Origin: Haliscomenobacter hydrossis DSM 1100
GTDB lineage: Bacteria; Bacteroidota; Bacteroidia; Chitinophagales; Saprospiraceae
Direction: 5' to 3'
Length of the DNA: 64,000 nt
Assembly: GCF_000212735.1 (NCBI RefSeq)
Contig: NC_015510.1
Span: 6,821,001 to 6,885,000, forward strand
Shown here: positions 26,503 through 35,771 of the stretch, piece after piece
Layout: every line of letters starts with the position of its first letter
Numbering within the stretch: the stretch's first letter is position 1
The notes under the pieces: model-generated
What the model saw: the letters and a program-made list of their open reading frames with translations, nothing else
What the model was told of the DNA's origin: nothing
The model's database searches: none
Made by a program: the position numbers and the translations under genes

Positions 26503-27491
26503 GTTGATAAACTTTTTTTGATCGATTCAATTTGAGCTGCAAAGAAAATGCTTTTTTCTGGAATAAGCAACATTAGTCGTTCATATACTTCTATCGCTTT
26601 GTGGTATTGTTTTTGGGCGACCAACAATTGGGCCCAGGTTTCGGAGGCCATACTGTCTCCGTCTACAATACTTTGCCAGGCTTTTTTGCTTACCTCGTTT
26701 TTGCTTTCTACACTGCCCAGGTGTTTGTTTTTTTTGTGATCCAGCTGTTCTGCTGCCAACAATTGTTGTACCGAGGCTTGCAAATAAGCGCTTTGGTCGG
26801 TTCGGCTCCAAGAGGAAAAGGCCTTCTTGGGGGTGGGGGAGATAGGGTGTGGGTTAGGGTGTGGTGGTGTGTGTGTGGGGAGCTCCGGGTCGGAGGTATC
26901 GGATTCATCAAGATCTTTAACGGGGTCAAGGATGGCTGGTGGTTCGTTGGTGGGTAGGCTTGGAGTCTGTGAAAGATCAATTACTGCTTCCTCGAATGAA
27001 GTGTCAAGTTCGGTTTCCTCTTCGGTGCTGCCATCCCAGGCGCCATTCCAGGAATTGATGCTGGGTTCGGTTTTGGGTTCAGCGTCAATAGAGGAGGGGG
27101 GTTCGGGGTCGATGGCCATAGTCTGGCTGGAGGTAGGATCCTGGTAAACCCCCAGGGCAATTTTTTCCAAATCGGCTTGAACGATGGACAAATCTTTGAG
27201 TTCGAGGAAATCTTCACCCAGGTGGTAGGCCTCGGCTTTGGGTTTGGTCCGTTGCTCGCGCATGAGTTTCAAGCGCTTGAACAATTGCTTGCGGTCGATG
27301 GCGTAGGTGGCTGCCTTGGCCAGGGTTTTTTCCCGATCGGGGTGTTGGTCCAATTCGGATTTTTCCTGGAGCAGTACTTGTAAATTGTGGCAATAAGGGT
27401 ATTGCATCACCATGGTACGCAGTTCCTCCATGGGCAACTGGTAGAGGTGCGCGTATTCTTTGAGCAGATTTGCAAAGCTTTCTGCATTCAT
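26499..27491 (-). CDS. Conserved Bacteroidota protein upstream of secG, unknown function
   Basis: 330 residues from MNAESFANLLKEY; the longer frame adds only a short lead. The N-terminal part (1-130) is helical and conserved-looking (YQLPMEELRTMVMQYPYCHNLQ). The middle (130-230) is a low-complexity Pro/Glu/Ser/Thr-rich linker. The C-terminus (about 270-330) reads as a pair of TPR-like helices (AETWAQLLVAQKQYHKAIEV-type). There is no signal peptide, so it is cytosolic. Its coupling to secG suggests a link to protein export, but the function is not known to me. Confidence 0.75.
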   Translation of the reverse strand: MNAESFANLLKEYAHLYQLPMEELRTMVMQYPYCHNLQVLLQEKSELDQHPDREKTLAKAATYAIDRKQLFKRLKLMREQRTKPKAEAYHLGEDFLELKDLSIVQADLEKIALGVYQDPTSSQTMAIDPEPPSSIDAEPKTEPSINSWNGAWDGSTEEETELDTSFEEAVIDLSQTPSLPTNEPPAILDPVKDLDESDTSDPELPTHTPPHPNPHPISPTPKKAFSSWSRTDQSAYLQASVQQLLAAEQLDHKKNKHLGSVESKNEVSKKAWQSIVDGDSMASETWAQLLVAQKQYHKAIEVYERLMLLIPEKSIFFAAQIESIKKSLST

Positions 27492-27865
27492 ATCGTGTGC
27501 AAGTGGTTTTCTAAAAAAAAACAACGTGCAGGGATGGGTGTTGAACCATCCCTACAACGTGTATCCGTGAATCAACTTGCAATGTAAGCAAAAATTCAGG
27601 AAAAATCATCATTAGTCATTACTGCGGAGCATCAATAATGCATAAATTTCATTTTTACGCAGCTGCGCTGCTTAGTTTTAAACACGACGAGGCGACGAAA
27701 CGACGGCACGACGAAGCTACCGCTACAACCCAACGCCGGGCGTTGGGACACTCAGTGCGCAGCGCTGAGGACGTCGTGTCGTCGTGTCGTCGAGTTGAAA
27801 AGATTTGGCGAAGCCGAATCCCATTCTTCGTTGTGTTTGTGCACAAATAGGCACGCCAGTATTGC
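27492..27865. other. Repeat-filled divergent gap without a gene
   Basis: 374 bases between the starts/ends of two minus-strand genes. They hold a small hairpin (GGGATGG 27531-27537 with CCATCCC 27546-27552, inside longer imperfect arms 27521-27562) and the ACGACGAA octamer element at 27683-27792. No credible coding frame is visible. Confidence 0.7.
27683..27792. repeat. Octamer-unit hairpin, ACGACGAA type
   Basis: The left arm (27683-27715) is 8-base units ACGACGAG, GCGACGAA, ACGACGGC, ACGACGAA. The right arm (27770-27792) is the inverse (GTCGTGTC type). The interior holds two further hairpins: CCAACGC/GCGTTGG at 27730-27746 and CTCAG/CTGAG at 27751-27769. The same unit type reappears at 60345. 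Confidence 0.85.
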
Positions 27866-28615
27866 CTATTTCGCCTGCGGTGTAAAGACTACCCCCACGC
27901 GGTCGTAGTACAAACGGGTCAAACCCTCAAATCCGGAGTCGGTACCCAGCACAATCCAGCAAGTCCCCTGCGCATCGGTTTTGACACTGATGGGCTTGTT
28001 GGTGTTCTTGCGGTTGATGATGGTAAAGGGCGCTGAACCTGTGCCATTGGCGGGTTTGCCGTTGGCAATGTCGCCCAGAACCTTCATATCCCGGCCACTT
28101 TGGGATTGTTGACCCTTGTCGATGTTCATCCTGAAGTGGTTGTCCTGCGGATCCAGTACAGCCAGGGGCTCTTTGTCGACCACTCCGGCTTTGAAATACA
28201 CACTTTCGCCGGGCGCGCCACCGATGCCCACTGCTCCGGTAGGCGCTTCACTGGCCAAGTCGATGTCAAAATCCACCTGATAAGTAGTGTTGGGCAGAAG
28301 TCCAGTCACTTTGCGCTTCACGAACATGAACAAATCGTCGCTGCGGTTGTGGCCAATGATCTGTAAGGCACCGACACGGTTGCCACCTACCTCGGCAGGC
28401 AAGGCCGCCCACTTGTAACTCAACTCGTAAATGGAGGAGTCTTGCCGGTTGTTCAACTTGGGCAAATCGGCAAAGGCGCCTACCCAGCCTTCAGTAGTGG
28501 TGGTAAACTCGAATTTGAAGGTGTTTTTGTCGGGGGTGTTGTCGTTGTCGTCTTCGCAGGAGAAGGCGAAGAGGGCTAGTGCAAATACCCCCAGGAACAT
28601 TTTGGATAATTTCAT
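27866..28615 (-). CDS. Lipoprotein, unknown function
   Basis: 249 residues with the lipoprotein signal MKLSKMFLGVFALALFAFSC, lipid-modified at Cys20. An acidic linker (EDDNDNTPDKN) is followed by a beta-rich domain with features of a jelly roll (FEFTTTTEGWVGAFADLP near the start, YYDRVGVVF at the end), similar in layout to carbohydrate-binding modules. No catalytic motif is visible. It is monocistronic by context. It is probably displayed on the outer membrane (inference). Confidence 0.75.
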   Translation of the reverse strand: MKLSKMFLGVFALALFAFSCEDDNDNTPDKNTFKFEFTTTTEGWVGAFADLPKLNNRQDSSIYELSYKWAALPAEVGGNRVGALQIIGHNRSDDLFMFVKRKVTGLLPNTTYQVDFDIDLASEAPTGAVGIGGAPGESVYFKAGVVDKEPLAVLDPQDNHFRMNIDKGQQSQSGRDMKVLGDIANGKPANGTGSAPFTIINRKNTNKPISVKTDAQGTCWIVLGTDSGFEGLTRLYYDRVGVVFTPQAK

Positions 28616-28809
28616 GGTGTAAAACAGTTGGGTTGATGAAATTTGTTTTCGAGATGGTTAGACTGGAAGGGGAGGGGGAGGGTTGGAAGTTTAACGGTTT
28701 TTAACAGATGGGGGGAAGAATTGATTTATTGGCTTAAAGTTGTTAAATTGGCTTATGATTGTAAAGATAGAAAATGAAATAACCATGCTGTGGCGTAAAA
28801 TAATACGAT

Positions 28810-31776
28810 ATGACACCGACCCAAACACATCATTTAAGTACTATTGTGTTGCTTCTTCTTTGTTCTGTTCAAAATTTTGCTCAAGATTCTTTGGGGCTAA
28901 AACAAGCAAAGAATGACCTGGAAAAAGCAATATTACTAAGAGATAACATTGATAGCTGTTTGAAATATGGGAATTTAGTTTTAGAATATTACAAGGGGGT
29001 AAATAAATTTGAAAGTGCTGAGGTAGCAAGGGTTTTCCATCTATATGGCGTCGTTTATGCCACTAAGGGTCACTTATCAGAGGCGAAAGAAAATTATTTT
29101 AAAAGTATTGAGATAAATGAAAGAATTTTTGGGCCGAATCACATTCAAATTGCGCGCACTTATCAAAATTTGGGCGCAGTTTTTAGTGTTGAACGAGATT
29201 TCAAAGAATCCGACAAATATCATCAAAAAGCACTCCAAAAAGCAAAACTATATCCTGGAAAAGAAGACATTTTCCAGGCCACTTGTCTTACCAATTTGGC
29301 CATTAATGCCAACGCGAAAGGATTGTACAAGCAAGCGATTGATTATAATTTACAAGGACTAAGCATCTTGTCTAAATATCCCACCGAAGGAATTAGCATA
29401 GCTGGGGCATTTACCAATATCTCAAATTCCCATGGCTTTATGGGAGAATATGATCAGGCCATAAATTACGCTTTACAAGCCATTGAAATAAAACTAAAAG
29501 TACAACCGAATAGCGCTTCGTTAGCAAGAAGTTATAGCAACTTAGCGGAGTGGTATACTGCTGCAAAACAAATACCCAAAGCACTGCCATATGCTCACAA
29601 AGCTTTGGCTATTCGTTTAAATGTACTTGGAGAAAAGCACCAAGAGGTAGCTACTTCATTTAACAACTTTGGTTTAATGTATTTGGAACTAGGAAAATTT
29701 GATAGTGCTGAATTAACCCTTAAAAAAGCTATTGATCTTAGGAGTAAGATGTTACCGTCCAATCATGTTCGTATTATTACTTCCAAGCTATATTATATTA
29801 GATGTCTAGCTAAACAGAATAAAAGAATTGAAGCAATGAATTTAATTAAAGAAGTTGCTCAACAATTTATTTACAGGACTGATTATTTAGATAATGAAGT
29901 TATGACTAATATAAATACACTAATTGAGACTTATTTTTATATTGACGCACTTCCTGCTGCAGATTCTGTATTGACTGCGTTTAAAAAAACGATAGATGAG
30001 CGGTTTAGCTTTGCTGGAATCTATTCTTCTCCATTATATTTTAATTTGCATGAACATCATGGATGGGTATTGAGAGAACTTTACTTTAAAGATAAGGATT
30101 TAAACTTATTAATACGCGCTAAAAATTCATACGAAAAAATTGACTCTATTTATGAAGTAAATAAACTTGAGTTTCGACATTCAGAATATGTTAATTATTT
30201 ATTTGAAAAAATTGCCAATAATGCAAAGAATTTAGCCTACACTTTTGCCTTGCTTTATCAAGAAACTAAAGACCAGCAATACCTTGGGGCTACTTTCAAG
30301 CTGAGTGAAAAATATCGTTCCCAACTACTATATGATCATCTTGAAGATGTAAATTTAAAACGACTTTTTCGAGTAAATCCAATCTATTTACAGACTGAAC
30401 AACAACTTGATACAGGAATTAGTCAAGTATTAAAAGAAATCTATCAGGAAGAATGGGTTAAACAAGCCATAGATCCACAGAAAATTGCAGGATATAATAA
30501 CCGACTGCAGGCATTGAAGCGCCAAAAGCAGGCATTAGATCAGCAAATTGCTTTAGAATACCCTGAATACATAAAACTTAAATCCGAGCCTTCTTTCCAA
30601 GATATTGAATCTATTCGGCGAAGTTTAATCGGTCAAAATCACGCAATCATTGAATATATTAGTTTGCCAAATAGCCTTTGTGTCATCACGATTACTCAAA
30701 GTGTCATTCATGCAGAACTTATAAAAATGGATGAGGCCAACTATCAACTTTTCAATAAGCTAAGAAGCGGGATAATTGATTTTTATTCGGCGGATGAACC
30801 CGTTGATTCCATACTTTCATCAGGGATTCAAAATTTTATAGAATCGAGTTATGCCTTGTATCAGATATTAATCAAGCCAATTGAAAGCCAACTGCATAAA
30901 ATTTCAAAAATCACGATCATTCCAGATGGTCCACTGGTTGGCATTCCTTTTGAGGTATTAATGGAGTTTAAACCTGAGTTGTTCGATCGGTTTAACACTC
31001 ACCCTTACCTTTTAAAGAAATATATCATCAATTATGCATATTCAGCCAATATTATCGCTGCATATACGCAAAAATTGCCCTCAGAGAAAAAGGGAAACAC
31101 TTTTTTAGGGTTTGCACCATTTTTTTATGGAGATACTACAATAGTTGCCCAAAACTACAAGGTGCATGATAGAAGGAAGGCGATAGATTTAGATACTTTA
31201 AAGCACTCTGCCGAAGAGGTTTTTAACGCAAGAAGAGGTTGGGATGGTAAAATATATGTTGGCGCTCATGCAACAAAAGGGCAGTTTCTTCAAATAGCGG
31301 ATAAATATAAAATCATTCATCTTTCAACTCACGGACAAGCAAATAACCAGAAAGGGGAATTCAGTTATTTACATTTTGCAAGAACGAAAGATACCTTAGA
31401 TGATGAAAAACTTTATGCCCAGGAAATATACAACTTAAATTTGAATGCTGATTTGGTCTTGTTGAGTGCGTGTGAATCTAGGATAGGTGAATTCTCAATT
31501 AAAGATGGCCTGATTGGTTTGGCACACGCATTTAGCTTCGCGGGTGCTAAAAGTGTTGTTTCTACTTTGTGGAAGGTTAAAGAAAGACAAACAAAAGAAC
31601 TTCTTGCAGACTTTTACAGCAAAATAAAACCAGATTCTAAATTACCTATTGCAATGACGGTAGGAAATGCCTTGCATTTTGCAAAATTAAAAATGCTTGA
31701 ATCTCCAAGAAGGTCACACCCTTATTTCTGGGCCGGCTTTATTGCTATGGGAGATATTAAACTGTTCGAAAATTAA
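28810..31776 (+). CDS. Exported TPR-CHAT domain protein (caspase-like peptidase)
   Basis: 988 residues. A signal peptide (LSTIVLLLLCSVQNFAQ) is followed by about eight TPR-type repeats (residues 60-360), a helical middle and a C-terminal CHAT domain (about 660-985). The CHAT catalytic dyad is intact: His841 in IIHLSTHGQA and Cys888 in VLLSACESR. CHAT proteins are caspase-related Cys peptidases. It is convergent with an anti-sigma-like gene and shares the stop tetranucleotide TTAA (31773-31776) with it. The low G+C content and codon use differ from the housekeeping genes. The export signal implies action outside the cytosol. Confidence 0.9.
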   Translation: MTPTQTHHLSTIVLLLLCSVQNFAQDSLGLKQAKNDLEKAILLRDNIDSCLKYGNLVLEYYKGVNKFESAEVARVFHLYGVVYATKGHLSEAKENYFKSIEINERIFGPNHIQIARTYQNLGAVFSVERDFKESDKYHQKALQKAKLYPGKEDIFQATCLTNLAINANAKGLYKQAIDYNLQGLSILSKYPTEGISIAGAFTNISNSHGFMGEYDQAINYALQAIEIKLKVQPNSASLARSYSNLAEWYTAAKQIPKALPYAHKALAIRLNVLGEKHQEVATSFNNFGLMYLELGKFDSAELTLKKAIDLRSKMLPSNHVRIITSKLYYIRCLAKQNKRIEAMNLIKEVAQQFIYRTDYLDNEVMTNINTLIETYFYIDALPAADSVLTAFKKTIDERFSFAGIYSSPLYFNLHEHHGWVLRELYFKDKDLNLLIRAKNSYEKIDSIYEVNKLEFRHSEYVNYLFEKIANNAKNLAYTFALLYQETKDQQYLGATFKLSEKYRSQLLYDHLEDVNLKRLFRVNPIYLQTEQQLDTGISQVLKEIYQEEWVKQAIDPQKIAGYNNRLQALKRQKQALDQQIALEYPEYIKLKSEPSFQDIESIRRSLIGQNHAIIEYISLPNSLCVITITQSVIHAELIKMDEANYQLFNKLRSGIIDFYSADEPVDSILSSGIQNFIESSYALYQILIKPIESQLHKISKITIIPDGPLVGIPFEVLMEFKPELFDRFNTHPYLLKKYIINYAYSANIIAAYTQKLPSEKKGNTFLGFAPFFYGDTTIVAQNYKVHDRRKAIDLDTLKHSAEEVFNARRGWDGKIYVGAHATKGQFLQIADKYKIIHLSTHGQANNQKGEFSYLHFARTKDTLDDEKLYAQEIYNLNLNADLVLLSACESRIGEFSIKDGLIGLAHAFSFAGAKSVVSTLWKVKERQTKELLADFYSKIKPDSKLPIAMTVGNALHFAKLKMLESPRRSHPYFWAGFIAMGDIKLFEN

Positions 31777-32720
31777 TATTTTGCATCAAGTGCTTTTAAT
31801 TTCTTTATTAGGGTTGTATATTCGGGATAAATCGAGGTGTCTAGCTCGTCAATAAGTTTTTTGCAGATGGGTGTATTAAACTTCCCTGCACCAAGATAGG
31901 CGATCAACAACGGCCCTTTAGAGCGGTTACTAAACCCTGTTTGTTGAACTTGAATAAGGAATTCAAATTTTGAAACTGCCAATGGGAAATCCCCTAATTG
32001 CAATGCAGCCTGGCCAATTATTTCAGTTATAGAGAGATAGTTAGGTGCATTTTTGCCAACGAGGTTTCCTTGCTGAATGCACTCTTCGTATTGAGCGTTT
32101 TCAAATAAACGAAGAAGTTTTGTTTGCATGTTGATATTAGTAGGTTCAGCACTTTTGGAGGCACTTATTTCAGATTCGAACTCCTGTTTGAAAAAATCTT
32201 GATACTCTTTCGTTATTTTATTTATAACTATTTGATTGTTAGTCGCTTTTTTGATTATTTGCTCTTTTTTTGCAATCACATTTGAACCAGCTGGGGCTTT
32301 GGCAATTGAATCAATTTTTTCTACCTTGTTTAATGGATTAGGGATAGGCGTTTCTTTTTTTTGCATATTGTCATCGTCGTAGGATTTAGGTAGATTATAA
32401 TAATGATAAATAAGGTAACCACCTGATAAGGTCAAGAATGTAACAACAATTATAACTGTCCATTTTAGCCATTTGATGTTAATTGCAGGAAGCGCTGAAT
32501 TTTTGGCCTGATGGTATTCTGCCGCTCCTTTTGCCAAGGAAATGCGTAGTTCTTCCAAGGCAATCGTTTTAAGCTCTGTAGAGATTACTTCCTGTAATTT
32601 TAGTTCTCTTCTTAATTCCGAGTTGGTTGCTAATTGCTGCTCAAAATCATAGCGTTCAGCACTACTTAACTCGTTGCTTAAATAACGAATAACCCACTCA
32701 GAATAGTTCTTGTTTTCCAT
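31773..32720 (-). CDS. Membrane protein, anti-sigma-like, with extracytoplasmic TPR-like domain
   Basis: 315 residues. The N-terminal cytosolic part (YLSNELSSAERYDFEQQLA, residues 12-30) matches the helical start seen in Bacteroidota anti-sigma factors. One membrane segment follows (about residues 84-107), then a polar linker and a helical C-terminal domain with TPR-like pairs. It starts four bases after the stop of the ECF sigma gene upstream, the usual sigma/anti-sigma arrangement. No zinc motif is present, so the anti-sigma role is an inference from context and topology. Confidence 0.7.
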   Translation of the reverse strand: MENKNYSEWVIRYLSNELSSAERYDFEQQLATNSELRRELKLQEVISTELKTIALEELRISLAKGAAEYHQAKNSALPAINIKWLKWTVIIVVTFLTLSGGYLIYHYYNLPKSYDDDNMQKKETPIPNPLNKVEKIDSIAKAPAGSNVIAKKEQIIKKATNNQIVINKITKEYQDFFKQEFESEISASKSAEPTNINMQTKLLRLFENAQYEECIQQGNLVGKNAPNYLSITEIIGQAALQLGDFPLAVSKFEFLIQVQQTGFSNRSKGPLLIAYLGAGKFNTPICKKLIDELDTSIYPEYTTLIKKLKALDAKY

Positions 32721-32724
32721 GGCA

Positions 32725-33288
32725 CTAATAATCTAGGTAGTCTTTAAAACGTGGGTCCTCAAGCAAAAGTTTTCGGAGCTGGTTTCGGCATAAGAAAGCT
32801 CTTTGTCTAGCGGTATTGTCACTTTTTATGTCCAATAAGTGCGCAATTTCTGTAAAAGTTACTCCATCCATTGCAGAAAGTTTAAGGATAACTTGACACT
32901 GTATAGACAAGAGACTCATTTTTTCTTTAATAAGTGCTCTAAGTTCTGTTTGCTCTAGAATTTCTTCAACATTTTCTTCCATTTCATGTTCCTGCGATTC
33001 GTTTAGTGTTAGAAGAAATTCAGTTTTTTTTCTTAGTTTTTTAAACCACTGATTTTTGCAGGCTCGAATTAAATATGCACTAAAGGAAGTTTCGATTTTC
33101 TCAGCGCTATTACGCCGTACAATATCTATCAGAACTTCTTGAAAAATATCTTCAGCATCGTTGGTTGTGCCCCCATATTTTATAACAAGCCGCTCTATTT
33201 TTGGTAAAAAATTTTGATAGATCGCTGCAATGATTTTAGGATCAACCAATTTTAAACCTGTGATATAGTCTTGGTTATTAAATGGCAC
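32725..33288 (-). CDS. ECF-type RNA polymerase sigma factor
   Basis: 187 residues if translation begins at the GTG at 33288 (VPFNNQDYITGLK). A TTG further upstream would add an atypical Phe-rich lead, so I prefer the shorter form. Region 2 spans the FLPKIERLVIKYGGTTNDAEDIFQ area and region 4 the VTFTEIAHLLDIKSDNTARQR helix-turn-helix, both standard for sigma-70 family ECF factors. It is followed after four bases by the membrane anti-sigma-like gene. Its targets are unknown; the adjacent CHAT gene is a candidate. Confidence 0.85.
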   Translation of the reverse strand: MPFNNQDYITGLKLVDPKIIAAIYQNFLPKIERLVIKYGGTTNDAEDIFQEVLIDIVRRNSAEKIETSFSAYLIRACKNQWFKKLRKKTEFLLTLNESQEHEMEENVEEILEQTELRALIKEKMSLLSIQCQVILKLSAMDGVTFTEIAHLLDIKSDNTARQRAFLCRNQLRKLLLEDPRFKDYLDY

Positions 33289-33419
33289 TTGGCAAATTTT
33301 CAACGAATATAGTGAGGATAAAAAAAAAATGAAAAAAAATCTATTTAGACCTAACAAGAGAACAAATAAAGGTACTTAGAAACGACAGCAAGCTCTTCAC
33401 CACTTTAAACCCAGCTCCG

Positions 33420-34700
33420 ATGAAAAGAATTATACTTTTTGCCTTGTTTGGATGGCCTTACCATTTAGTTGCCCAAAGCACCCTCCAAATCGACTCCCTT
33501 TCCAGCCCAGCCCTAGGTAAAACGGAAAAATACCAGATTTACCTACCCGATGGCTACACCCAAAACAACAATCAGCGTTACCCGGTAGTGTACTTTCTGC
33601 ACGGCGCTTTATCTGATCATGAGGGGTATGATTTCATCAAAATTGTGCTGGATAACCTAATCGTTACAAAAAAAATTCAACCTATGATTGTGGTAAAACC
33701 CAATGGCAGTCAAGGTAATTATGGAGGTAGTATGTTTACCAATTCTACACTGTATGGTAAGGTAGAAGATTTTATTGTCAAAGACCTTGTAGCACATGTG
33801 GATCAGAAGTACCGCACGATGGGTACACGAAATGCACGAGCAGTGATGGGACACTCTATGGGGGCTGACGGAGCAGCGCGTTTCGGGACACTGCATCCTG
33901 ACGTATTTTGTGGCTTTGCAGCGCATAGTGGGTCGCTCGATTTTAGTTTTGCCCGTATCTTTTTCAGTTTTGCCGTTCAGGAACAACTACAGCAAAAGGA
34001 TTCGATTCCTTATGATTTCCGACCCAATGATGGTTTTGCAACGGGAGCCTTGTTTCGTGCGGCTGGTGCAGCCTCACCCAACCTAACCAAGCCACCCTAT
34101 TTTGTTGATTTTCCACTTGATCCACAGGGCGAACAAATTGATTCTGTTTTTCAAAAATGGTTTTCAATTAGCGCAGCCAATCTAGTTAGACGTAAGCCAC
34201 CCACGAAGGAAATAGGCATGTTCTTCGATTGTGGTTTTCAGGATGAGTTCGGCTTTATGCTGTTCAACAATGGGTTTCGGGATTCTCTCTTGAAATCTGG
34301 GTTAAAATTCACTTACCAAAATTTCACGGGGGGGCACGGCGATAAGCTATTGGATCGGATGGCTATCTCCTTGCCTTATTTGGATTCTTTGATGAGCAAA
34401 TTGAGCACTGCTGTCTATTCCCCTGGAAAATGGCGGGACAAAATTACCATGAAGATATACCCCAATCCAGGAAATGATACGGTCACTTTGGAATTGTCGA
34501 GTCCTGAAAACACCTCAGCTGGTGTGGTAATACAAAATGCTGCTGGCCAGGTGCTGAGGGTGCTACGAAAAGATTGGCAAATCAATGCAGGTGTCAACCA
34601 ATTGCAGTTGAATGTAAGCGATTTGGGGATTGGGATGTATTGGCTTGTTGTGAGAGGGGAGGGGTTTGTGGTCAGTAACCCTTTGCAACGGGTGAAGTGA
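33420..34700 (+). CDS. Secreted esterase (esterase D/feruloyl esterase-like) with T9SS sorting domain
   Basis: 426 residues with a signal peptide (cleaved near LVAQS). Alpha/beta hydrolase fold: YPVVYFLHGALSD near residue 60, nucleophile Ser146 in MGHSMGADGAARF, catalytic His in TGGHGD near residue 305. This resembles S-formylglutathione hydrolase/feruloyl esterase enzymes acting on ester-linked carbohydrate or phenolic substrates. The last 85 residues (MKIYPNPGNDTVTLEL ... DLGIGMYWLVV) are a T9SS C-terminal domain, so the enzyme is exported to the surface or medium. Confidence 0.9.
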   Translation: MKRIILFALFGWPYHLVAQSTLQIDSLSSPALGKTEKYQIYLPDGYTQNNNQRYPVVYFLHGALSDHEGYDFIKIVLDNLIVTKKIQPMIVVKPNGSQGNYGGSMFTNSTLYGKVEDFIVKDLVAHVDQKYRTMGTRNARAVMGHSMGADGAARFGTLHPDVFCGFAAHSGSLDFSFARIFFSFAVQEQLQQKDSIPYDFRPNDGFATGALFRAAGAASPNLTKPPYFVDFPLDPQGEQIDSVFQKWFSISAANLVRRKPPTKEIGMFFDCGFQDEFGFMLFNNGFRDSLLKSGLKFTYQNFTGGHGDKLLDRMAISLPYLDSLMSKLSTAVYSPGKWRDKITMKIYPNPGNDTVTLELSSPENTSAGVVIQNAAGQVLRVLRKDWQINAGVNQLQLNVSDLGIGMYWLVVRGEGFVVSNPLQRVK

Positions 34701-34813
34701 GTGGGCGGAGTTGATTTGCGGGTTGTGCGAATTGCCACATTTACTGGTGATCTTCAATTAATGTAACCATTATATTTCTTCATTTTCACTATCACACCTT
34801 AAACACTTATATC

Positions 34814-35761
34814 ATGAAATACCTGTACTTTTTTTGCTTTCTTCTTTTCTTCATTGCGGGCTTAAATGCCCAAAACTCAGGCAGAGGTTTCAGCTACCAG
34901 GCCGTCGCACGCGGATCGGACGGACAGGTAAAAGCCAAAGAACACATTGAAATTCAGTTTACTTTGTTGACCAATGCGCAAGCTGTTACTGCTTCTTGGC
35001 AAGAAACTCAAATGGCGACGACTGATGAGTTTGGTATATTTTCCATGACCATTGGCAAGGGCATCAAGTCAGGGGGCACGGTGGCGAAATTCACCGATGT
35101 CAACTTCGCTGCGTCTGAATTTTGGCTCAAAGTAGAACTAAAAGATAAAGGCACCTGGCAGGAAATCAGCAAGACCCAACTCTTAAGTGTACCCTATGCA
35201 GAAGTTGCTGGGAATGCTCAACCTGCTCCAACGGGTAGTATCATAGCTTTTGCCGGGCAGAAGGATAAAGTACCTACTGGTTGGTTATTGTGTGATGGCA
35301 GAGAACTAAGCCGTACGGATAATGCAGCTCTTTATGCCATTATCGGAACATCATGGGGCCAAGGGAATGGTTCAACTACATTTAGACTACCCGATTTAAG
35401 GGGACTATTTTTACGTGGTGTAAGTGATGGGCGACACGATGACGACACAAATAGTAGAGCGGCTATGTATCCGGGCGGCAACACAAATAATAATGTGGGA
35501 AGTTTTCAAGCAGAAAGTTTTAGAAGTCACAATCATTCTGGTACAACTCAAGCCAATGGAGCACATTCACATAGGGTATTTACTAGGGCAAATGTTGGAA
35601 GTCCAACCCTAAATGTAGATGCACTTGAATCAGGAAATCTAAGTCAATGGGCCGAAACAAGTACAGATGGATTGCACACCCACAATTTTACAACGAGTAC
35701 GGTTGGCGGCAATGAAACTCGTCCCGACAACGCCTACGTCAACTACATCATCAAACTATAA
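34814..35761 (+). CDS. Exported protein with phage tail-collar domain
   Basis: 315 residues with a signal peptide (FFCFLLFFIAGLNAQ). An N-terminal beta domain (residues 25-130; GFSYQAVARGSDGQV is a frequent Bacteroidota motif) is followed by a collar domain: TGSIIAFAG near 140, PTGWLLCDGRELSR near 155, TTFRLPDLRGLFLRG near 195, then a Gly/Asn/His-rich fibre tip. Free-standing copies in Bacteroidota are surface proteins rather than phage parts. The next gene starts 10 bases after its stop, so the two are likely one transcript. Confidence 0.87.
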   Translation: MKYLYFFCFLLFFIAGLNAQNSGRGFSYQAVARGSDGQVKAKEHIEIQFTLLTNAQAVTASWQETQMATTDEFGIFSMTIGKGIKSGGTVAKFTDVNFAASEFWLKVELKDKGTWQEISKTQLLSVPYAEVAGNAQPAPTGSIIAFAGQKDKVPTGWLLCDGRELSRTDNAALYAIIGTSWGQGNGSTTFRLPDLRGLFLRGVSDGRHDDDTNSRAAMYPGGNTNNNVGSFQAESFRSHNHSGTTQANGAHSHRVFTRANVGSPTLNVDALESGNLSQWAETSTDGLHTHNFTTSTVGGNETRPDNAYVNYIIKL

Positions 35762-35771
35762 ACAGCGAACC

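Noticed and set aside
33289-33357. Phe-rich hydrophobic lead of the ECF sigma factor from a TTG start
   Set aside because: Sigma factors have no membrane segment; the lead is translation of an A/T tract and a GTG at 33288 gives a normal start.
8850-35761. Prophage remnant suggested by the S74 and tail-collar domains
   Set aside because: No capsid, terminase, portal or integrase genes; both proteins have signal peptides and lie beside T9SS cargo genes, as common in Bacteroidota.
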